Source: Asterias amurensis
Taxonomy: Eukaryota > Echinodermata > Asteroidea > Forcipulatida > Asteriidae
Reading direction: 5' to 3'
Assembly (NCBI RefSeq): GCF_032118995.1
Contig: NC_092667.1
Location: forward strand, 1,666,931-1,730,930
DNA length: 64,000 nucleotides
The position numbers and the translations under genes are program-made. Below are positions 1 through 11,546 of this stretch, piece after piece. Positions within the stretch are counted from its first letter, which is position 1; the number at the start of each line of letters is the position of its first letter. A model generated the notes under the pieces. It made no database searches and was not told the DNA's origin. It saw only the letters and a list, made by a program, of their open reading frames with translations.

Positions 1-362
1 TGATTTATTTTCTTTGTCTAACAGTTTATCATACATAACCTCTTACACTGATGTGTTCTCATTGATCTATAAGTGCTTGATGGTTAAGCATTTGACTCCC
101 AACATTTAGGATCTTAAGAAATGTTTGAAAAGAGTCGCACATTTGTTGTTTTGTTCTGTTGTAATCTTGAGTGAATGCAGTAATTCTCACATAATGTCAA
201 CCATCACTTATTTTAGTGTACGGCTCTCTTTGTTTTCATACATCTCATGACACTGACAGTTGACACGTCAACAACTAATTGCAATAGGGTAGGACCTTAA
301 AAGAAAAGGTGGACAACTTTATACCAGATGCAAATTTAACATCGAACAAATTTTACCATGAC

Positions 363-626
363 TTAAAGGCACTGGACACTTTTAGTAAATACTTAGTTGT
401 TATCGTCACTTGGTAACGAGAACCGGAGAGCTGTTGATACTAAGAAGCGTTGTGAAAATCTTATAAAGTCTTCAGGCCTGAAGCCTTTTGAGTTATTTGA
501 AAGCACAGAAATTTTATTTGAGCAACAAGGGTGTTTTGCTTTAAAAAAAAATGATTTTATGCAACTATGTTTGACAACTACCAAACATGACAAATTATTT
601 TTTTAATTCATGTTCAGTGCCTTCAA
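363..626 (+). repeat. Old copy of the GGACACTATTGG MITE family (family 1)
   Basis: The segment opens with TTAAAGGCACTGGACAC and closes with GTGCCTTCAA, the imperfect inverted ends of the commonest repeat in the window. Inner landmarks survive (CTTGGTAACGAG, GAGCTGTTGATA, CAAGGGTGTTTT), but the copy is shorter and more diverged than the 380-bp copies further right, so it is probably an old insertion. Confidence 0.7.
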
Positions 627-3575
627 ACATGATTCACACTACAGAAGCTGTTTAAATCCTCTATTTTTCAGCTACCGGGCATTCTGTTTCGGAATGGAAC
701 AGGTCAGGGATCCGAACACTATCCAAGTGATATTATGATTACTATTTTATTTGCCATAGCAGTGCAAAACATAATACATTGACAATATACCCCGAGATGG
801 GCAAGAGACAACAAAAGCAAATACATACTATGATCCGTAGATCTGTTGCCACACGGCTGGGGTACACAATACAATTAATATAGATTAACATAATATACAT
901 GTAGTACACAAAGCATTAAAAAAAACCAGATAATTATATGCTTCACAGGTCTCGAAGGGAGGGGCTAATACTGAGTATACAGTGCGTAGCAAACCATAGT
1001 GTCGGTAATACCAAATAATTTTGACATGGTTTTTCTTTCTCTTCTGGCATTATGATCCAAAGTGTATACCTCTTATATTCAGGGATGAGATTTTATAGTC
1101 TTTTGTCTGACTTCAGACTTGTTAAAAGTCTACCTGGTAATAACAAATGCATTACTTTTCTCCAAATTAAATAAGACATGTTTTGTGATCTACTTCTCTA
1201 GCACTAAGGATACTGTTCCAAAAAGCTCCTTGGAATCTATAACTTCAAAGGGTGATCAACAGGTTGAAATGCCATCATTTCAATGTATCCCCTAAGAGTT
1301 GAATCCCAGTTTCAGACTTTTTTTTTGTCGACAATGACACTCATCCCTGTATATTTTATCACCATTTTATGCATGAATCCTTGCATGTTAATAAGTCTTT
1401 CATATCCTTAGCATGATGCATGTTCCTTTTATTTCCCTCTATCCTGCAGCCTGCCTTATTTGGATATTAAAATTACATTTTCAGTGGAATTAGAGTTGTT
1501 GTTTTTTGAGGCCATATCCTAGGTAGTCTGTATAAATCTCCTTTTTTTTTTTTTTTTTTTTTTTTTTTTCTCTTCTTATTTTAGTTCTGTTGTGACAGAG
1601 CGTAGATGGATTTCAGTTTGATATTGATTTTACTTATAGGATTAATAATGGAAACGAGTAAATGAAGCTCATGGTTAATGTGAATGATCAGTATAAACAA
1701 TGCAATAATGACCTAGGATGTTAAGGCCATGCAACACAATGCAATTTACAGGCAACTATTTCCAGGCAATCTCGAAAAAGGACATTCATTCACACTTCAG
1801 TTTTCTTGTTATATACTTGGGGACAATAAGTTAGAGCTACATCAGAATGTCTCTTGTGAGGCCGAAGTGTTCCTTGTGCATAAGTACAGTCGGTATAATG
1901 CCTCTTCAAGTTGCCTGAAAAGTTGCCCTGTGTGACATTGCCTTTAGTCTCTCGTGACTAGAATTCCTTGGTTTGATCACTTGTAGAATGTCGCCATATA
2001 GACAACACCCAATTCCAGTCACTCACCAAACCATTAAATCATGAACTCAGAAAGGTACAATGAGAACAATATAAAAGTAAATATGTAACATTTGGAAAGT
2101 TTGGAATTCTTGAGTCCTGAAAAAGTGTGCTTTCTAAATTATATCATTGTAGATATGGACATGCTTTAAGCAACATCAATGTGACTCGATAAGGTCATCC
2201 AAGATTGTTCACTTACATATTAAAGCCATAATGGCACGACTGTAAATCCAGCAATTTAATATCGTACCAATGTTAATATTATTTGCACCATTTCGGGAAA
2301 GTCAATATGATCAGGCCTAGAGTAGTATCTCGCAATATGCAAACAAGTTTTGAGGGTGTTTTATAATTATGCAGATATCAGAAACTACAAAAAGGCACCT
2401 AGTGTTATTTTAGCTCTGTAATATTTTGTGTTTATATAAGGGAGGAATTCTTGTAAAAAGTTGCACAATATTTAATGACAAATTTGTACATGTGTCGGCT
2501 ATGTATATATTAACAGGTGGTATGGGTCCACTACTATGAAGAAGAGTGTAATTACTAATTTGCTATATATATATTTTGTACTCTGAGCTGCCAGCTTTTC
2601 CCTGATTCTGCAGGAGGTTTCTTGAAAACCAATCTTTCCATGTTCTGGAAACATTTTCCCTATTATGTTGAATGGAATTCTAAACATCTCCCTGATTTTC
2701 TTACAAAATTTCCCTGATTGCAAGATGGAAATGTTGGCAGCTTTGGATGCTTTATGTAAAATCAGTTAAAATGTTACCTTTTGGTTTAATATTTGGGAAA
2801 TCTTAAATAGCTTTATGCTCATCAGGGAGTAAAGACAATTTAGGCCTACAGGAGAAAAACAAGTAGGCCTAAGGAGTTAATGTATTTAAGTTTGGGTACT
2901 AAACACTAACCAACTGAAGAAACTTTGTTTAGGAGAAAATTTATGCAACAAGGACTATGTAAATAGTATTGTAATATTTATATTTAATATTAATACTCAT
3001 TTTTTACTCTGATGGGGTATTGGATAAGTGGTTTACAAGGGAACAATAGCAAAGCAACCTGAATTGTATTAAAGTTTTAGAAATGATAGATGATAACAAA
3101 ATTGTTTTTTATAACATTAAAAACATCAGTTTTGGACAGTGGTGTTTGCAATGTAAAATAAAAAAATTCAAATATGCCTAGTTATATTTTAGGTAATAAC
3201 ATTTTGGTATAACACAATTTGTGGTCTTGGTATTAAGAAATAAGATAAAAATCTTCTGGTGATAAGAAAATTCATCGTATAGAGTCCTAACAAGCTATTG
3301 GGAAATTTATGGTCAGCTTAAACATGTAGTAGTGGAATTGTTTAACAATCACATTTCTGACGATGAAATGTTTTGCTGTTAATGTAACAGTAAAGTTTAT
3401 ACTGAAAATAAACTAATTAAAACAAATACTGTTATTAAATGAATATTTTCTGTTTTGAGTGGTTTGAGTTCATTCTTTGATCCTAAACATGTTTACACTT
3501 TCTTCTTTCTTTCAGTTTTTGTCTGAAAGATGTTCTAGTTTTCAAGAGACTTTTGCAGGTTTTTTTTAAGGTAGA
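627..3575. other. Non-coding, AT-rich stretch left of the lectin units
   Basis: No coding exon could be supported on either strand; the open frames are under 80 codons and show no domain. It holds one inverted-repeat element (1080-1349), a poly-T run near 1543-1569, and around 2588-2745 a stretch with GCTGCCA-like inverted ends and repeated TTTCCCTGATT motifs that may be another small element. Part of it could be untranslated sequence of a gene to the left, which cannot be decided here. Confidence 0.5.
1080..1349. mobile_element. Small inverted-repeat element, ends CAGGGATGAG / CTCATCCCTG
   Basis: The two ends are exact inverted copies of about 10 bases. TATATT occurs directly on both sides and may be part of a target duplication. 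A second copy in the other orientation lies at 49217-49484 and shares the stretch about fluctuating 'AAAGCTCCTTGGAATCTATA'. CAGGG ends recall hAT-type non-autonomous elements; the class is inferred. Confidence 0.6.
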
Positions 3576-3948
3576 ATGCGACGGTTTGATTTGACAACCT
3601 CGTGCCCACCTCCAACCTTCTACGGAACGTAAATGTCGTCCCCCTGAGCCTACATTTCCGTTAACAAGAAATGGACACGTCTGATACGCAAGGTGCGCAA
3701 CATCGGGCCACATTGGGTCCGATTAAACACTTGTAACCTGTTCACTCGGCCTGCGTAGATGAGGGTTGCGTTCTCCAACGAAATCTGAACGGAATCACAA
3801 CGAATTTATATCCCGTCACAAAATTGTTGATCATGTTGAAAATTGCCGACGGACGCGACTGATTTTTGCTGCCGTCTGCGGTCGCTAGCAGATTTTTCAG
3901 CGACAATGTACGATGATTGGCGGCAAATTCAAAATTGCAATTCGCAGC

Positions 3949-4327
3949 TTAAAGGAACACGTTGCCTTGGATCGGACGAGTTGGTCTATAAAAAGCGTTT
4001 TGTAACCATTTCTTATAAAATGCATATGGTTGGAAAGATGTTTTAAAAGTAGAATACAATGATCCACACACAATTGCCTCGAAATTGCGTGGTTTTCCTT
4101 TAACTTTGCGAACTAACACGGTCGGCCATTTATGGGAGTCAAAAATTTGACTCCCATAAACGGCCGACCGTGTTTGACGACGAGGTAAGAGGAAAACCAC
4201 GCAATTTCGAGTGATACTTGTGTGGATCATTATATTCTACTTTTAAAATATCTTTCCAACCATAGCAAACGGTTACAAACGCTGTTAAAGACCAACTCGA
4301 CCGATCCAAGGTAACGTGCTTCTTTAA
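3949..4327. mobile_element. TTAA-flanked foldback MITE, private to unit A
   Basis: Nearly the whole insert is one inverted repeat. It opens AAAGGAACACGTTGCCTTGG and ends with the matching inverse, and the centre is a perfect palindrome around ATTTATGGGAGTC / GACTCCCATAAA. It is bounded by TTAA at 3949-3952 and 4324-4327. Unit C has the intact site CGCAGC-TTAA-CGTAGC at about 19282-19295, so the insertion and its 4-base target duplication are seen directly. TTAA targets are typical of piggyBac-type transposases; that class is inferred. Confidence 0.9.
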
Positions 4328-5193
4328 CGTAGCTTGCCGTACCCCACTGTTTATACACTGTGAGGTGACGTATGTCGGCACGACGGACGGCTGTGAAAAT
4401 CCCTGCACTTCCATGCGCTGATGACCGAAGAGTATCACAAAGCGAGTGACTTTCAGGCACGGATGCTTTAGTCTTGGACGCCTTGGGATAATATTAGGCA
4501 TTGTTTTGGAATGAATAATATGGTTGGACAGATATTCAAGATGTGTTATTTCATGTCAAAACACAGAAGAATTTTTGAATCCACAAACCATTTTTTTCTG
4601 CTAATTGTATTTCCAGAGGTAAAATAATGTTGTTCAATCGCTATTACATACATACATTATCATCATTTATATAAATAAGGCGCCTTTTTCCCAAGGTTAC
4701 AAAGCGCTTACAGAAGATGCAACAAAGAAGTCCAAACTCAAGATGTTCCAAAGTGAAATAAAACAGTCAGCTGTTTCTGTAAAAGTGAGTCTTCAGTAGT
4801 TTCTTGAATTATTTATGTGAAGTTGCATGGCGAAGATGTGATGGTAATGAGTTCCATAGATTTGGAGCAGCAGCAGAAAAAAAGCACTTGAACCAGCTCA
4901 GAGACGGTGCGATGTTCGGCCAAGAGAATCTAGCATGTCAGATATGTATGATGGTGACTGGTGAGCAAGGGGTTTGAAGACATGTAAACAAAGTTTAAAG
5001 TCAATTCTGTTTGCGATGGGCAGCCAGTGCAATTTATTCATTATATTAAAACACACTACTGGTGTTTTCGTGCACGAGAAACTCTTTTAACAGGGCAAAG
5101 AGCAACAAAATGTTAAGAGATTTGAAGGCAATGAGTATTTTTCATTTTCATAAAAAGTACTTGCCCGGAATATTGAGCAACCTTTCACAGGAG
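4328..5193. other. Right flank of the foldback, downstream of lectin A
   Basis: Non-coding sequence shared with unit C (about 19293-20307) and in part with unit B (from about 12146). It lies downstream of the lectin stop codon and may include its 3' untranslated region. Unit B lacks roughly 900 bases of it, the junction reading GATCAT-AAAGAAG. Confidence 0.5.
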
Positions 5194-6912
5194 CTACAGT
5201 GCTCGTACTGGACGCTGACAGATTAACTTGTGTGTGTATCCACAATCCTCATCATCCCAGCCTGCATAGTCAGCCCTGCCTACAGCGCAGTCTTGGTTGC
5301 CTCCAGAACTATCTGGCTGTCTATCAGCCCATCTCTTGTCCTGCACGCCAATAGTACCTTCCTCATCCAAACACACCCAGGTACCTGGACAAAGTCAATC
5401 AGAAAAAAGTATCATTTCATCAATCTTCATTGTCCTTATCATTTGGCCCATATTCAGCCCATCTCTCGTCCTGCTGCACGTCAATAGTAGCTTCACCATC
5501 CAAACACACCCAGGTACCTGAAGCAAGTCAATCAGGACAAAGTCTCATTACATCGATGTTGGGTAAGAGATTGTACTTAACATAATTTTGTATAAATAAA
5601 ATTTGAAAATAGGAAGAATATTCATATCAGGGTTTTTTTTCTTTTCTTTTTCTTCTCATTTTCGATACGCAATTGCCTGAGCGGGTTTCCGCATTTGAAC
5701 ACCATTCCCGGTTTTGAACACAGATTTACGACTCTTGTTAATAATAACGTATGCCACACCGGGGATTAGATTAAGCCATGAACCGGTGTGGCGGTTTCAA
5801 CTTTCCGCCGTGTTCAGTTTTCCGAATGACCAAATACGGTAAAATTACGTCATGCGATGCCTGCGCACAGCAAGCGAAAGTAGTCCACTTTTAGTGCCGT
5901 ATTGAGTCATCCGTGTTACACTCTCCGGTAGCTGTCGAGGCGGCGTCCACGAGTACAACGAGCGGCGAACGCGTGGATCGTATGAGAGAATTTGGTATGA
6001 AGGCTAAGCAAATTATCCTGTATTTATTTTAACCAGTGGCACAAGCAGTGTTGTACACATGAGATGGGGCAAGAGAATAATAATGTGACTATAACAGAAA
6101 AGAATCGTAATAGAAACAATTGGGGGTCACTGATAGAACTACACTACAGTACTCGTCAGGGTACTCGCGGCGGTATTTTTGTCTGACTACGTCACCTGGA
6201 AAACTGAACACGCCGGAAAGCTAAAACCGTTCGAACAACGTGCTGAAATATCCGGCTACGTCACCCAGAAAACTGAACACGGTGGAAGACTGAAACCGCC
6301 ACACTGGGCGAGGCATTTTGGCACCGTGTTGTCAATATTATTGTCAACAAATAAAAGTAAGGTTCGAACCAACGACCTCCGGATTAACGTGCCGGCGCTC
6401 TACCAACTGAGCTATCTAGCCCTATGTTGGCGGTGTCCCTATTTTGGCAATATCCTTGTTCGGTCGAGTCCCACTCTAGTCAATTCTTTGTTCAACCCCA
6501 AAAATCATTTCACAATTTACCCAGTCAGTTTCCCTTGTGGTGTATATATTGACAAATTAGAGTAAAGGACATATTTTATGAACGTCATTTCTAGAATTGT
6601 AGTATTGTACAAACCTTCAGTTTGAATGTCGTTGCAACCAATCCAGACGTGGCCGCATCTGAACATGTTGAGGATGTGTTGTAAATCTTCTTTGGATTGA
6701 GGGACAACCATCGTCCCACCCAACTCAACACAAATCTGCTTGCCCGCTTTCCATGTAACGTCGGCGTCATGCATCTTGTAGCATTTGTCTCGCCACTGGC
6801 ACCAAGTAGGAGGGCATGGCTTCCAACACCGCCCGTTAACAGCAGCGTGGTCTGCCATTATAAGTACACCAACGACACCCAGCAGTTTGCTCGCCAACAT
6901 TTTGCAGACCAT
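5194..6912 (-). CDS. Secreted C-type lectin A (QPD type)
   Basis: Two exons, 6912-6615 and 5384-5194, join in phase 1 (GAA-G|GT-ACC) across GT/AG borders into a 162-residue protein. Residues 1 to about 25 are a hydrophobic signal peptide; M5 is a possible alternative start. The rest is one C-type lectin domain: CWKPCPPTW at its start, the fold marker WIGCNDIQTEGTW in the middle, and NQDC, GWDD and KLIC near the end. The sugar and calcium loop reads QPD, which in the family usually means galactose-type binding, whereas B and C read QPN. The canonical NEDC and WND appear as NQDC and WDD, so calcium binding may be weaker. Two extra cysteines (TWCQW, FRCGHVW) are private to A. The intron holds a decayed exon copy, an inverted-repeat element and a SINE. 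Likely role: secreted recognition or adhesion; ligand unknown. Confidence 0.85.
5420..5517 (-). pseudogene. Decayed duplicate of lectin exon 2 (unit A)
   Basis: Between the two lectin A exons lies a second stretch with an intact acceptor (CAG|GTACCTGGG). It reads TWVCLDGEATIDVQQDERWA, parallel to the start of the real second exon, then leaves the homology and reaches a stop after 31 residues. Spliced in place of the true exon it would give a lectin domain without its last half. The same copy exists in units B and C, so the exon duplication is older than the tandem units. Confidence 0.7.
5786..6304 (+). mobile_element. GTGTGGCGGTTTCA inverted-repeat element, copy A
   Basis: It begins GTGTGGCGGTTTCAACTTTC and ends with the inverse TGAAACCGCCACAC. 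The right end carries two tandem copies of a subterminal motif (GTCACCCGGAAAACTGAACAC), the left end one. It lies in the lectin A intron. The middle carries a stretch like the start of a coding exon (GCGGCGTCCACGAGTACAAC). No transposase is present, so it is non-autonomous. Confidence 0.8.
6361..6422 (-). repeat. tRNA-derived SINE head (unit A)
   Basis: On the minus strand it has a tRNA-like A box (TAGCTCAGTTGGTAGAGC) and a perfect B box (GGTTCGAACC), with GTT at the anticodon position as in tRNA-Asn. The acceptor stem does not close and the T stem has mismatches, so it is read as a SINE head rather than a working tRNA. The same copy sits at the same intron position in units B and C. Confidence 0.75.
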
Positions 6913-8034
6913 CTCTTAACAAATTGAACTTAAATGAGTGCCACTAAGAAGACGCAACTTTTACGGAACGGAACTGCGCCGAGGTAGGCCTATCCAAGAC
7001 TAAATATTGACGTACAATGTTCGCCCGTTTTATTGATATTGTCGTTGAGTTAAATATTAGTTTGTAAAGACGTTCGAATGTGACAAGTCCCAAAGGGAAA
7101 AATGTGTGCCGCCCATAACGGCTATACCGGAATACAAACGAGCGTGGGTTTGGTAATTAGAGCTAAACAACGCCACCATCGTTTAGAGTACAGTGCAGTG
7201 TCGTGGTCGTATGATAAAGGCCCTCGCCTTCGGCTCGGGCCTTTATCACATGACCACGACCCTGCAAGTTTTTAAACGCCCGGTTAAGAACGAGTCACTA
7301 CACTTTTATTCCCATTCATAAATGCCTTTAAGTAAAACAAAAATACAAAAACACCGACATTTTGAACAAAATATGACTTCTACTTCTACCTTCAATGCTT
7401 CTAGTTTCGCTATCTAGTCTGGATTGTTGCTGTCCATGTTCAGGGGCCCAGCAGTCTTCTGCAAATGAAGTTGTCCTGTTCCGGCCTCTCAACAGTGTTT
7501 TTCTACGACATAATTTACGAAACCAAACTAATGGGTCATCCTATTTCCTTTGACAATCCACAGGGGAATTGTTGATGCATGAACACAAAATTTCACAGTT
7601 CAAACAATGTTTTAACACCTGAGCAAATGTATTTGTCATTAATATTTAAATGCTACAAGAAAACTACATGATTTTTATATGCCACATAAATAAACCTGTA
7701 ACAACATTTCAAATAAATATCGGCCAGTTCAGTGTTTTTTTTTGCGCCCTGGAAATTAAACAGCTCATTCATCGGTGTGGTGTTTTTACTTTGTACACAC
7801 GTGCGTCAATTCGATTCATATGTCATGTATGTACGACGCAAACGCAAGGCGAGGAAATACGGCCGTTTTGCTGGAAAACTGAGACAGAATTGTCACAAAT
7901 TACTCTGGAATTTTATGACAATGTTTTATTCTGATGGCAAAGATGAAGCGACATCATGTTGATAACAACATTGCCTTGGAACGCAGCCTGTGAAGATGGA
8001 TTGTGACTGGTTTGTAGATGTGATCTTGACGGTC
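6913..8034. other. Lectin A upstream region
   Basis: This flank lies 5' of lectin A and is shared with unit B (about 14336-16436). It holds a long hairpin at 7200-7264, the tail of an inverted-repeat element (CACTACACTTTTATTCCC) near 7295, and a GC-richer stretch from 7800 that leads into the exon-like sequence at 8035. No clear TATA box could be assigned. Confidence 0.4.
7200..7264. repeat. Hairpin upstream of lectin A
   Basis: GTCGTGGTCGTATGATAAAG pairs with CTTTATCACATGACCACGAC around a short CCTCGCCTTCGGCTCGGG centre, giving arms of roughly 28 bases. Units B and C keep only one arm (near 15664 and 23326), so the full hairpin is private to A. Confidence 0.75.
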
Positions 8035-8117
8035 ATGGCGGACTTGTCGGAGAGTACAGTGCATGCAAGCACCGGCATCGACACGGTCGAGTTGGCTGCG
8101 GGGACAGCTCAGCAACG
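8035..8117 (+). CDS. Possible orphan first coding exon (unit A)
   Basis: GTC-ATGG starts an open stretch reading MADLSESTVHASTGIDTVEL followed by AAGTAQQ, with a good splice donor (CAACG|GTAAGC). The 83 bases are identical in unit B (16437-16519). No continuing exon with homology could be found to the right, where an inverted-repeat element begins 50 bases later. It may be the first exon of a gene whose remainder was lost, or a chance frame. No family recognised. Confidence 0.3.
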
Positions 8118-8169
8118 GTAAGCGAGGGCCTGTGCTGACTGCTTGTGTAGCTAGTAGCGATGCTGTCCG

Positions 8170-8774
8170 GTGTGGCGGTTTCAGTCTTCCGTCGTGTTCA
8201 GTTTTCCGGGTGACGTAGCCGGACATTTCAGCACGTTGTTCGAACGGTTTTAGCTTTCCGGCGTGTTCAGTTTTCCGGGTGATTATAAATACACACATAA
8301 TAACACATCTGTAATTACACAGTATTGATTTTTTTTGTCACAGCTATAAACTGCTCTTATAAACTGCTTTTTCCTTTTATTTCTATTTTGAGTTAGACCT
8401 AACTAATTTCCCAAGAAAGTTTGACTAAGTCACTCGTGGAGGAATAAATTTATTCCTCCATGAGTCACTGGACCGTTCTCTGTATTTCAACGTGTAAAGC
8501 ACCATCTATATTACCCTTGAAATGGGGGCATATTTTTCTTCCATGACCAACTCCTAAACACACCAAATTCTCTCATACGATCCACGCGTTCGCCGCTCGT
8601 TGTACTCTCGTGGACGCCGCCATGACAGCTACCGGAGAGAGTGTCACGGATGACTCAATACGGCACTAAAAATGGACTACTTTCGCATGCTGTGCGCCGG
8701 CGTCGCATGACGTAATCTTACCGTATTTGGTCATTCGGAAAACTGAACACGGCGGAAAGTTGAAACCGCCACAC
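8170..8774 (-). mobile_element. GTGTGGCGGTTTCA element, copy A', inverted
   Basis: Same family as 5786-6304 in the opposite orientation. The two-motif end comes first here and the single-motif end, with ACTTTCGCATGCTGTGCG and TACCGTATTTGGTCATTCGG, comes last. The centre differs, holding a palindromic GGAGGAATAAATTTATTCCTCC. With copy A it brackets the first exon and upstream region of lectin A. Confidence 0.8.
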
Positions 8775-8944
8775 CTGTGCGGGTCGATATTGTGCAGAGC
8801 TGCCGACATATCTTTCTTTTGCTTCTCAGAAGAATCACGACAGTAATGTTTGATGGATGATTCGTTTTCTGTGAGTACGACTATCACAACGAGCCTCGTT
8901 GAGTACAGTTAGTTGTAGCTCGCACACAATGTTGTGCAGATTAC

Positions 8945-9162
8945 TTTTTCGTTCTTTTCTTCTTATAATGTTGAAAGTTCTGCTTCAGTTAGATGGTCAA
9001 ACCTGTCTCCCCAGGAGCACATTTTTCTTCATTGCTTTCATTTATTTATCTGCTTTCCGGCTCTCTGTCTCTGCTCTCAATATTCTGTATCAGCAAAATT
9101 TCTTCATCTGTGATTTCAAAATTTAGATTAAAGTTTTGATTGGAAATAATGTAGTCAGACAT
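8945..9162 (-). pseudogene. Exon-like fossil, acidic N-terminal frame (unit A)
   Basis: On the minus strand a frame starts with MSD and reads EEEILLIQNIES and, in copy B, FDHLTEAELSTLEGEENEK before a GT donor. Both copies (the other at 17364-17585) are broken. The style recalls the N-terminal exon of tyrosine-recombinase-like proteins, but that is a guess from a short acidic stretch. It is treated as a fossil. Confidence 0.3.
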
Positions 9163-9529
9163 GTTGTTTTCGGTCAAAATATTAGTGAGTTGTGATATTG
9201 TGTGTAAAGTATGGCAAAATAGCAGACGACATTTACTTAGTAAGTTTGCACAACTTATCAACCTCTGTCAATAAGAGTAATTTTGTTACTCCATTTATAA
9301 ATGGTTTTAAATTACAATCTATTTAAAAATGATTTTAAACATCAATATTATCATACCCCAAATTTCCCTAATCTTCAAAACCCATCCACTTTTGGGGGAA
9401 AACTAAGCTTCTTTTGTAGAAAATAAAGTGCATAGACGAATGTTATGACGTCACTGTTGAAGTGAGAAAACACAAGCAGAAATGCATCCATGTTCGGGGC
9501 TTTTTTTACCGCTGACTCGTTATAAACAG

Positions 9530-9638
9530 AGCTCCAGTGCTTTATACTATCAACCTCTCCCCATTACTCGTTACCAAGTAAGGTTTTATGCGAACAAATA
9601 TTTTGAATAATTACGAATAGTGTCCACCGCCTAATTTC
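9530..9638 (-). repeat. Truncated family-1 MITE
   Basis: Only the end is left: ACTATCAACCTCTCCCCATT, ACTCGTTACCAAGTAAGG and AATAGTGTCCACCGCCTAA. The matching place in unit B is 17945-18046. Confidence 0.65.
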
Positions 9639-11010
9639 ATTTTAACAAGTACTTTTTTAAATTAATTTAAAATGCTTAGGCCTAACTTATCAAGCACAAA
9701 CATGGTAAGTGAGTAAACTCCCTCAAAATTAAGTTTTCAAAGATACTTCTTTCAATATCATTATAAAATAACAGGAATTTAACTGAAATTGTTGATCATT
9801 AACTTAGCTTAAATTTGTTAATCAAAGTTATGTCAGAAATATCTTAAACTAGGCCTACATGCTTGTACGGTCACTTCTTTTATCTTTTGGGTTTTTCTGT
9901 AGACCGAGCAAGTCGGCTACGACATCATCCGTGTCAAATTTTGCAAACTTAATCATCTGTGTCATATCGCTTGACTAAATATTAATTTACTTTGAGTCAG
10001 GGGAAAAATCGATCCATGGTGCCACTGTCGAAGAAACGAGCGTATAGGCATGTACCATGTTCACGCATCACTGGAGTGGAAAAGCTTAAGTAATACATAC
10101 AAACAATTGACTTAAAAATTAAACAATATCGTGCCATTCGTGCAAAATAATGGAGCGATTTTAACAATAGCATGACGTCACATGTGTGGCTTTAAGTCGC
10201 TTAACCCACACCTGTGACGTCATGCTATTGTTATACGCTCCATTATTTTGCACGAATGGCGCGATGGGTACATCTATTCACCCATTGTGCATAAAAGAGT
10301 TGGGGAATAAAGTAAATGAAGTCAATGACACCATGGACCACATATTATTTTGTTTTTAATGGTTTTTAACACAGGTTATTAGAGCTACACATGTATTGCA
10401 AAATGATCGTTAACACTTTCCACAAGTGAACAGCTACATTATTAAATTATTATTTAGCTGAGATGTTAAAAAATAATTATAGAACTACAACCGTAATTTA
10501 AGCAGGTCTTAAGTCAGATAAATCAATTTCATTTTAACCAGTATTTTTGTTTTATGTTTTTATTAATTCAAAATGCTTAATTTATCATACACAAACATGG
10601 TAAGTGAGTAAAGTCCCTAAAATTTAAGATTGCAAAGATACTTTTTTCAATATCATCATAAAATAACAGGAATTCAACTGAAATTGTTGATCATAAAGGT
10701 AGTTTAAATTTGTTTATTAAAAACAAATCTGAAACTACAGGCTTGTACGCGGGTAGGTCACTTCTTTTATCTTCACCTTTTGGGTTTTTTGTAGACCGAG
10801 AAAGTCGGCTACAACATCATCTGATAGTCTGTTTCTATCACTAACTTGTAAATTTACTTAAAGTCAAGAAACAAAATCACTTATCTACTGCCACTTTCGC
10901 TCCCGATCTATGATGCCACTATCGAAGGAACGAGCATATTTCCTAAAATAATGTTGGTCTTCGTCCATTGTTCACACACCACCAGTGGTGTTCACTGGAG
11001 TGAACAAGCT
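9610..11010. repeat. Local direct duplication, two divergent copies
   Basis: About 9610-10110 and 10520-11010 share ordered landmarks: ACAAACATGGTAAGTGAGTA, GGAATT(C/T)AACTGAAATTG, TTTGTAGACCGAG and the pair ACATACAAACAATTGACTTA. A third partial copy ends unit B (about 18060-18402) and an inverted piece lies at about 27225-27385. Confidence 0.65.
10130..10264. repeat. Long foldback around GCATGACGTCAC
   Basis: CGTGCCATTCGTGCAAAATA ... TAACAATAGCATGACGTCAC is followed after about 20 bases by its inverse, giving arms of roughly 55 bases. Related single arms lie near 11057-11105, 15376-15425 and 23088-23135, so this is a repeat family scattered over the three units. Confidence 0.7.
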
Positions 11011-11128
11011 TACGTAATACATACAAACAATTGACTTAAAAATTAAACAATATCGCGCCATTCGTGCGAAATAATTGAGCGATTTTAACAATAGCATGAC
11101 GTCACAGGTGTGGGTTAAGTTGCATAAT

Positions 11129-11270
11129 GCCCTCGGTGAACGCGCCATTAGTGGGTACGAATGGCGCGCACCTCGGGCATTATCCTATACATAATGCCCT
11201 CGGTGAACGCGCCATTCGTGGGTACCAACATGACCAATGGCGCACACCTCGGCCATTATCCTTTGCATAA
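11129..11270. repeat. Two adjacent palindromes (CCCTCGGTGAACGCGCCATT)
   Basis: ATAATGCCCTCGGTGAACGC faces GCGCACCTCGGGCATTAT across a short loop. The whole palindrome then repeats once with more mismatches. It looks like a foldback insertion duplicated in place. Confidence 0.6.
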
Positions 11271-11546
11271 ACCATGATCGAATACGACAGAATTAGTACA
11301 AACGCTGATAAAAAGTACAATCAATCAGAAACAGCAAAACCTTTATAACTTAATTACAAAAACAGTCATTTTGGAATGGCCAAAAAAAGACCCTAAACAA
11401 ACAAAAAGAAAAGCTTAATACTAGAGTTAAAGCAAAATGTTTATATGTATACAGAGTGCAGGGCAACCTTCCATCAGCGAAGGTTTGAAGTATTGAACCA
11501 TGAGGCGCGACGTGCTGCAGAGGGAATGGGGATAGTCGGCCGACTG

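Larger units (their letters stand above)
3576..11339. repeat. Tandem duplication unit A (lectin unit)
   Basis: From about 3576 the sequence runs parallel to 11886 onward and 18930 onward, and it stays alignable through the lectin gene and its right flank. Unit A lacks the GGGTCA-type element found at the left of B and C. It carries a private TTAA foldback (3949-4327) and a private partial duplication at its right end (about 9610-11010). Boundaries are good to roughly 100 bases. Confidence 0.75.
8775..11546. other. Right part of unit A and the A/B junction
   Basis: It contains an exon-like remnant (8945-9162), a truncated family-1 MITE (9530-9638), and a segment present twice in direct order (about 9610-10110 and 10520-11010; both contain TGTAGACCGAG, AGTCGGCTAC and GGAACGAGC-like stretches). 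It also holds a long hairpin (10130-10264) and two adjacent palindromes (11129-11270). No gene was supported. Confidence 0.5.

Noticed and set aside
6361-6422. Functional tRNA-Asn gene
   Set aside because: The promoter boxes are perfect, but the acceptor stem does not pair, the T stem has mismatches and the base before the anticodon is not T.
7650-7934. 94-codon plus-strand frame shared by units A and B
   Set aside because: Overlaps other open frames in the same stretch, AT-rich, and no domain; shared because the units are duplicates.
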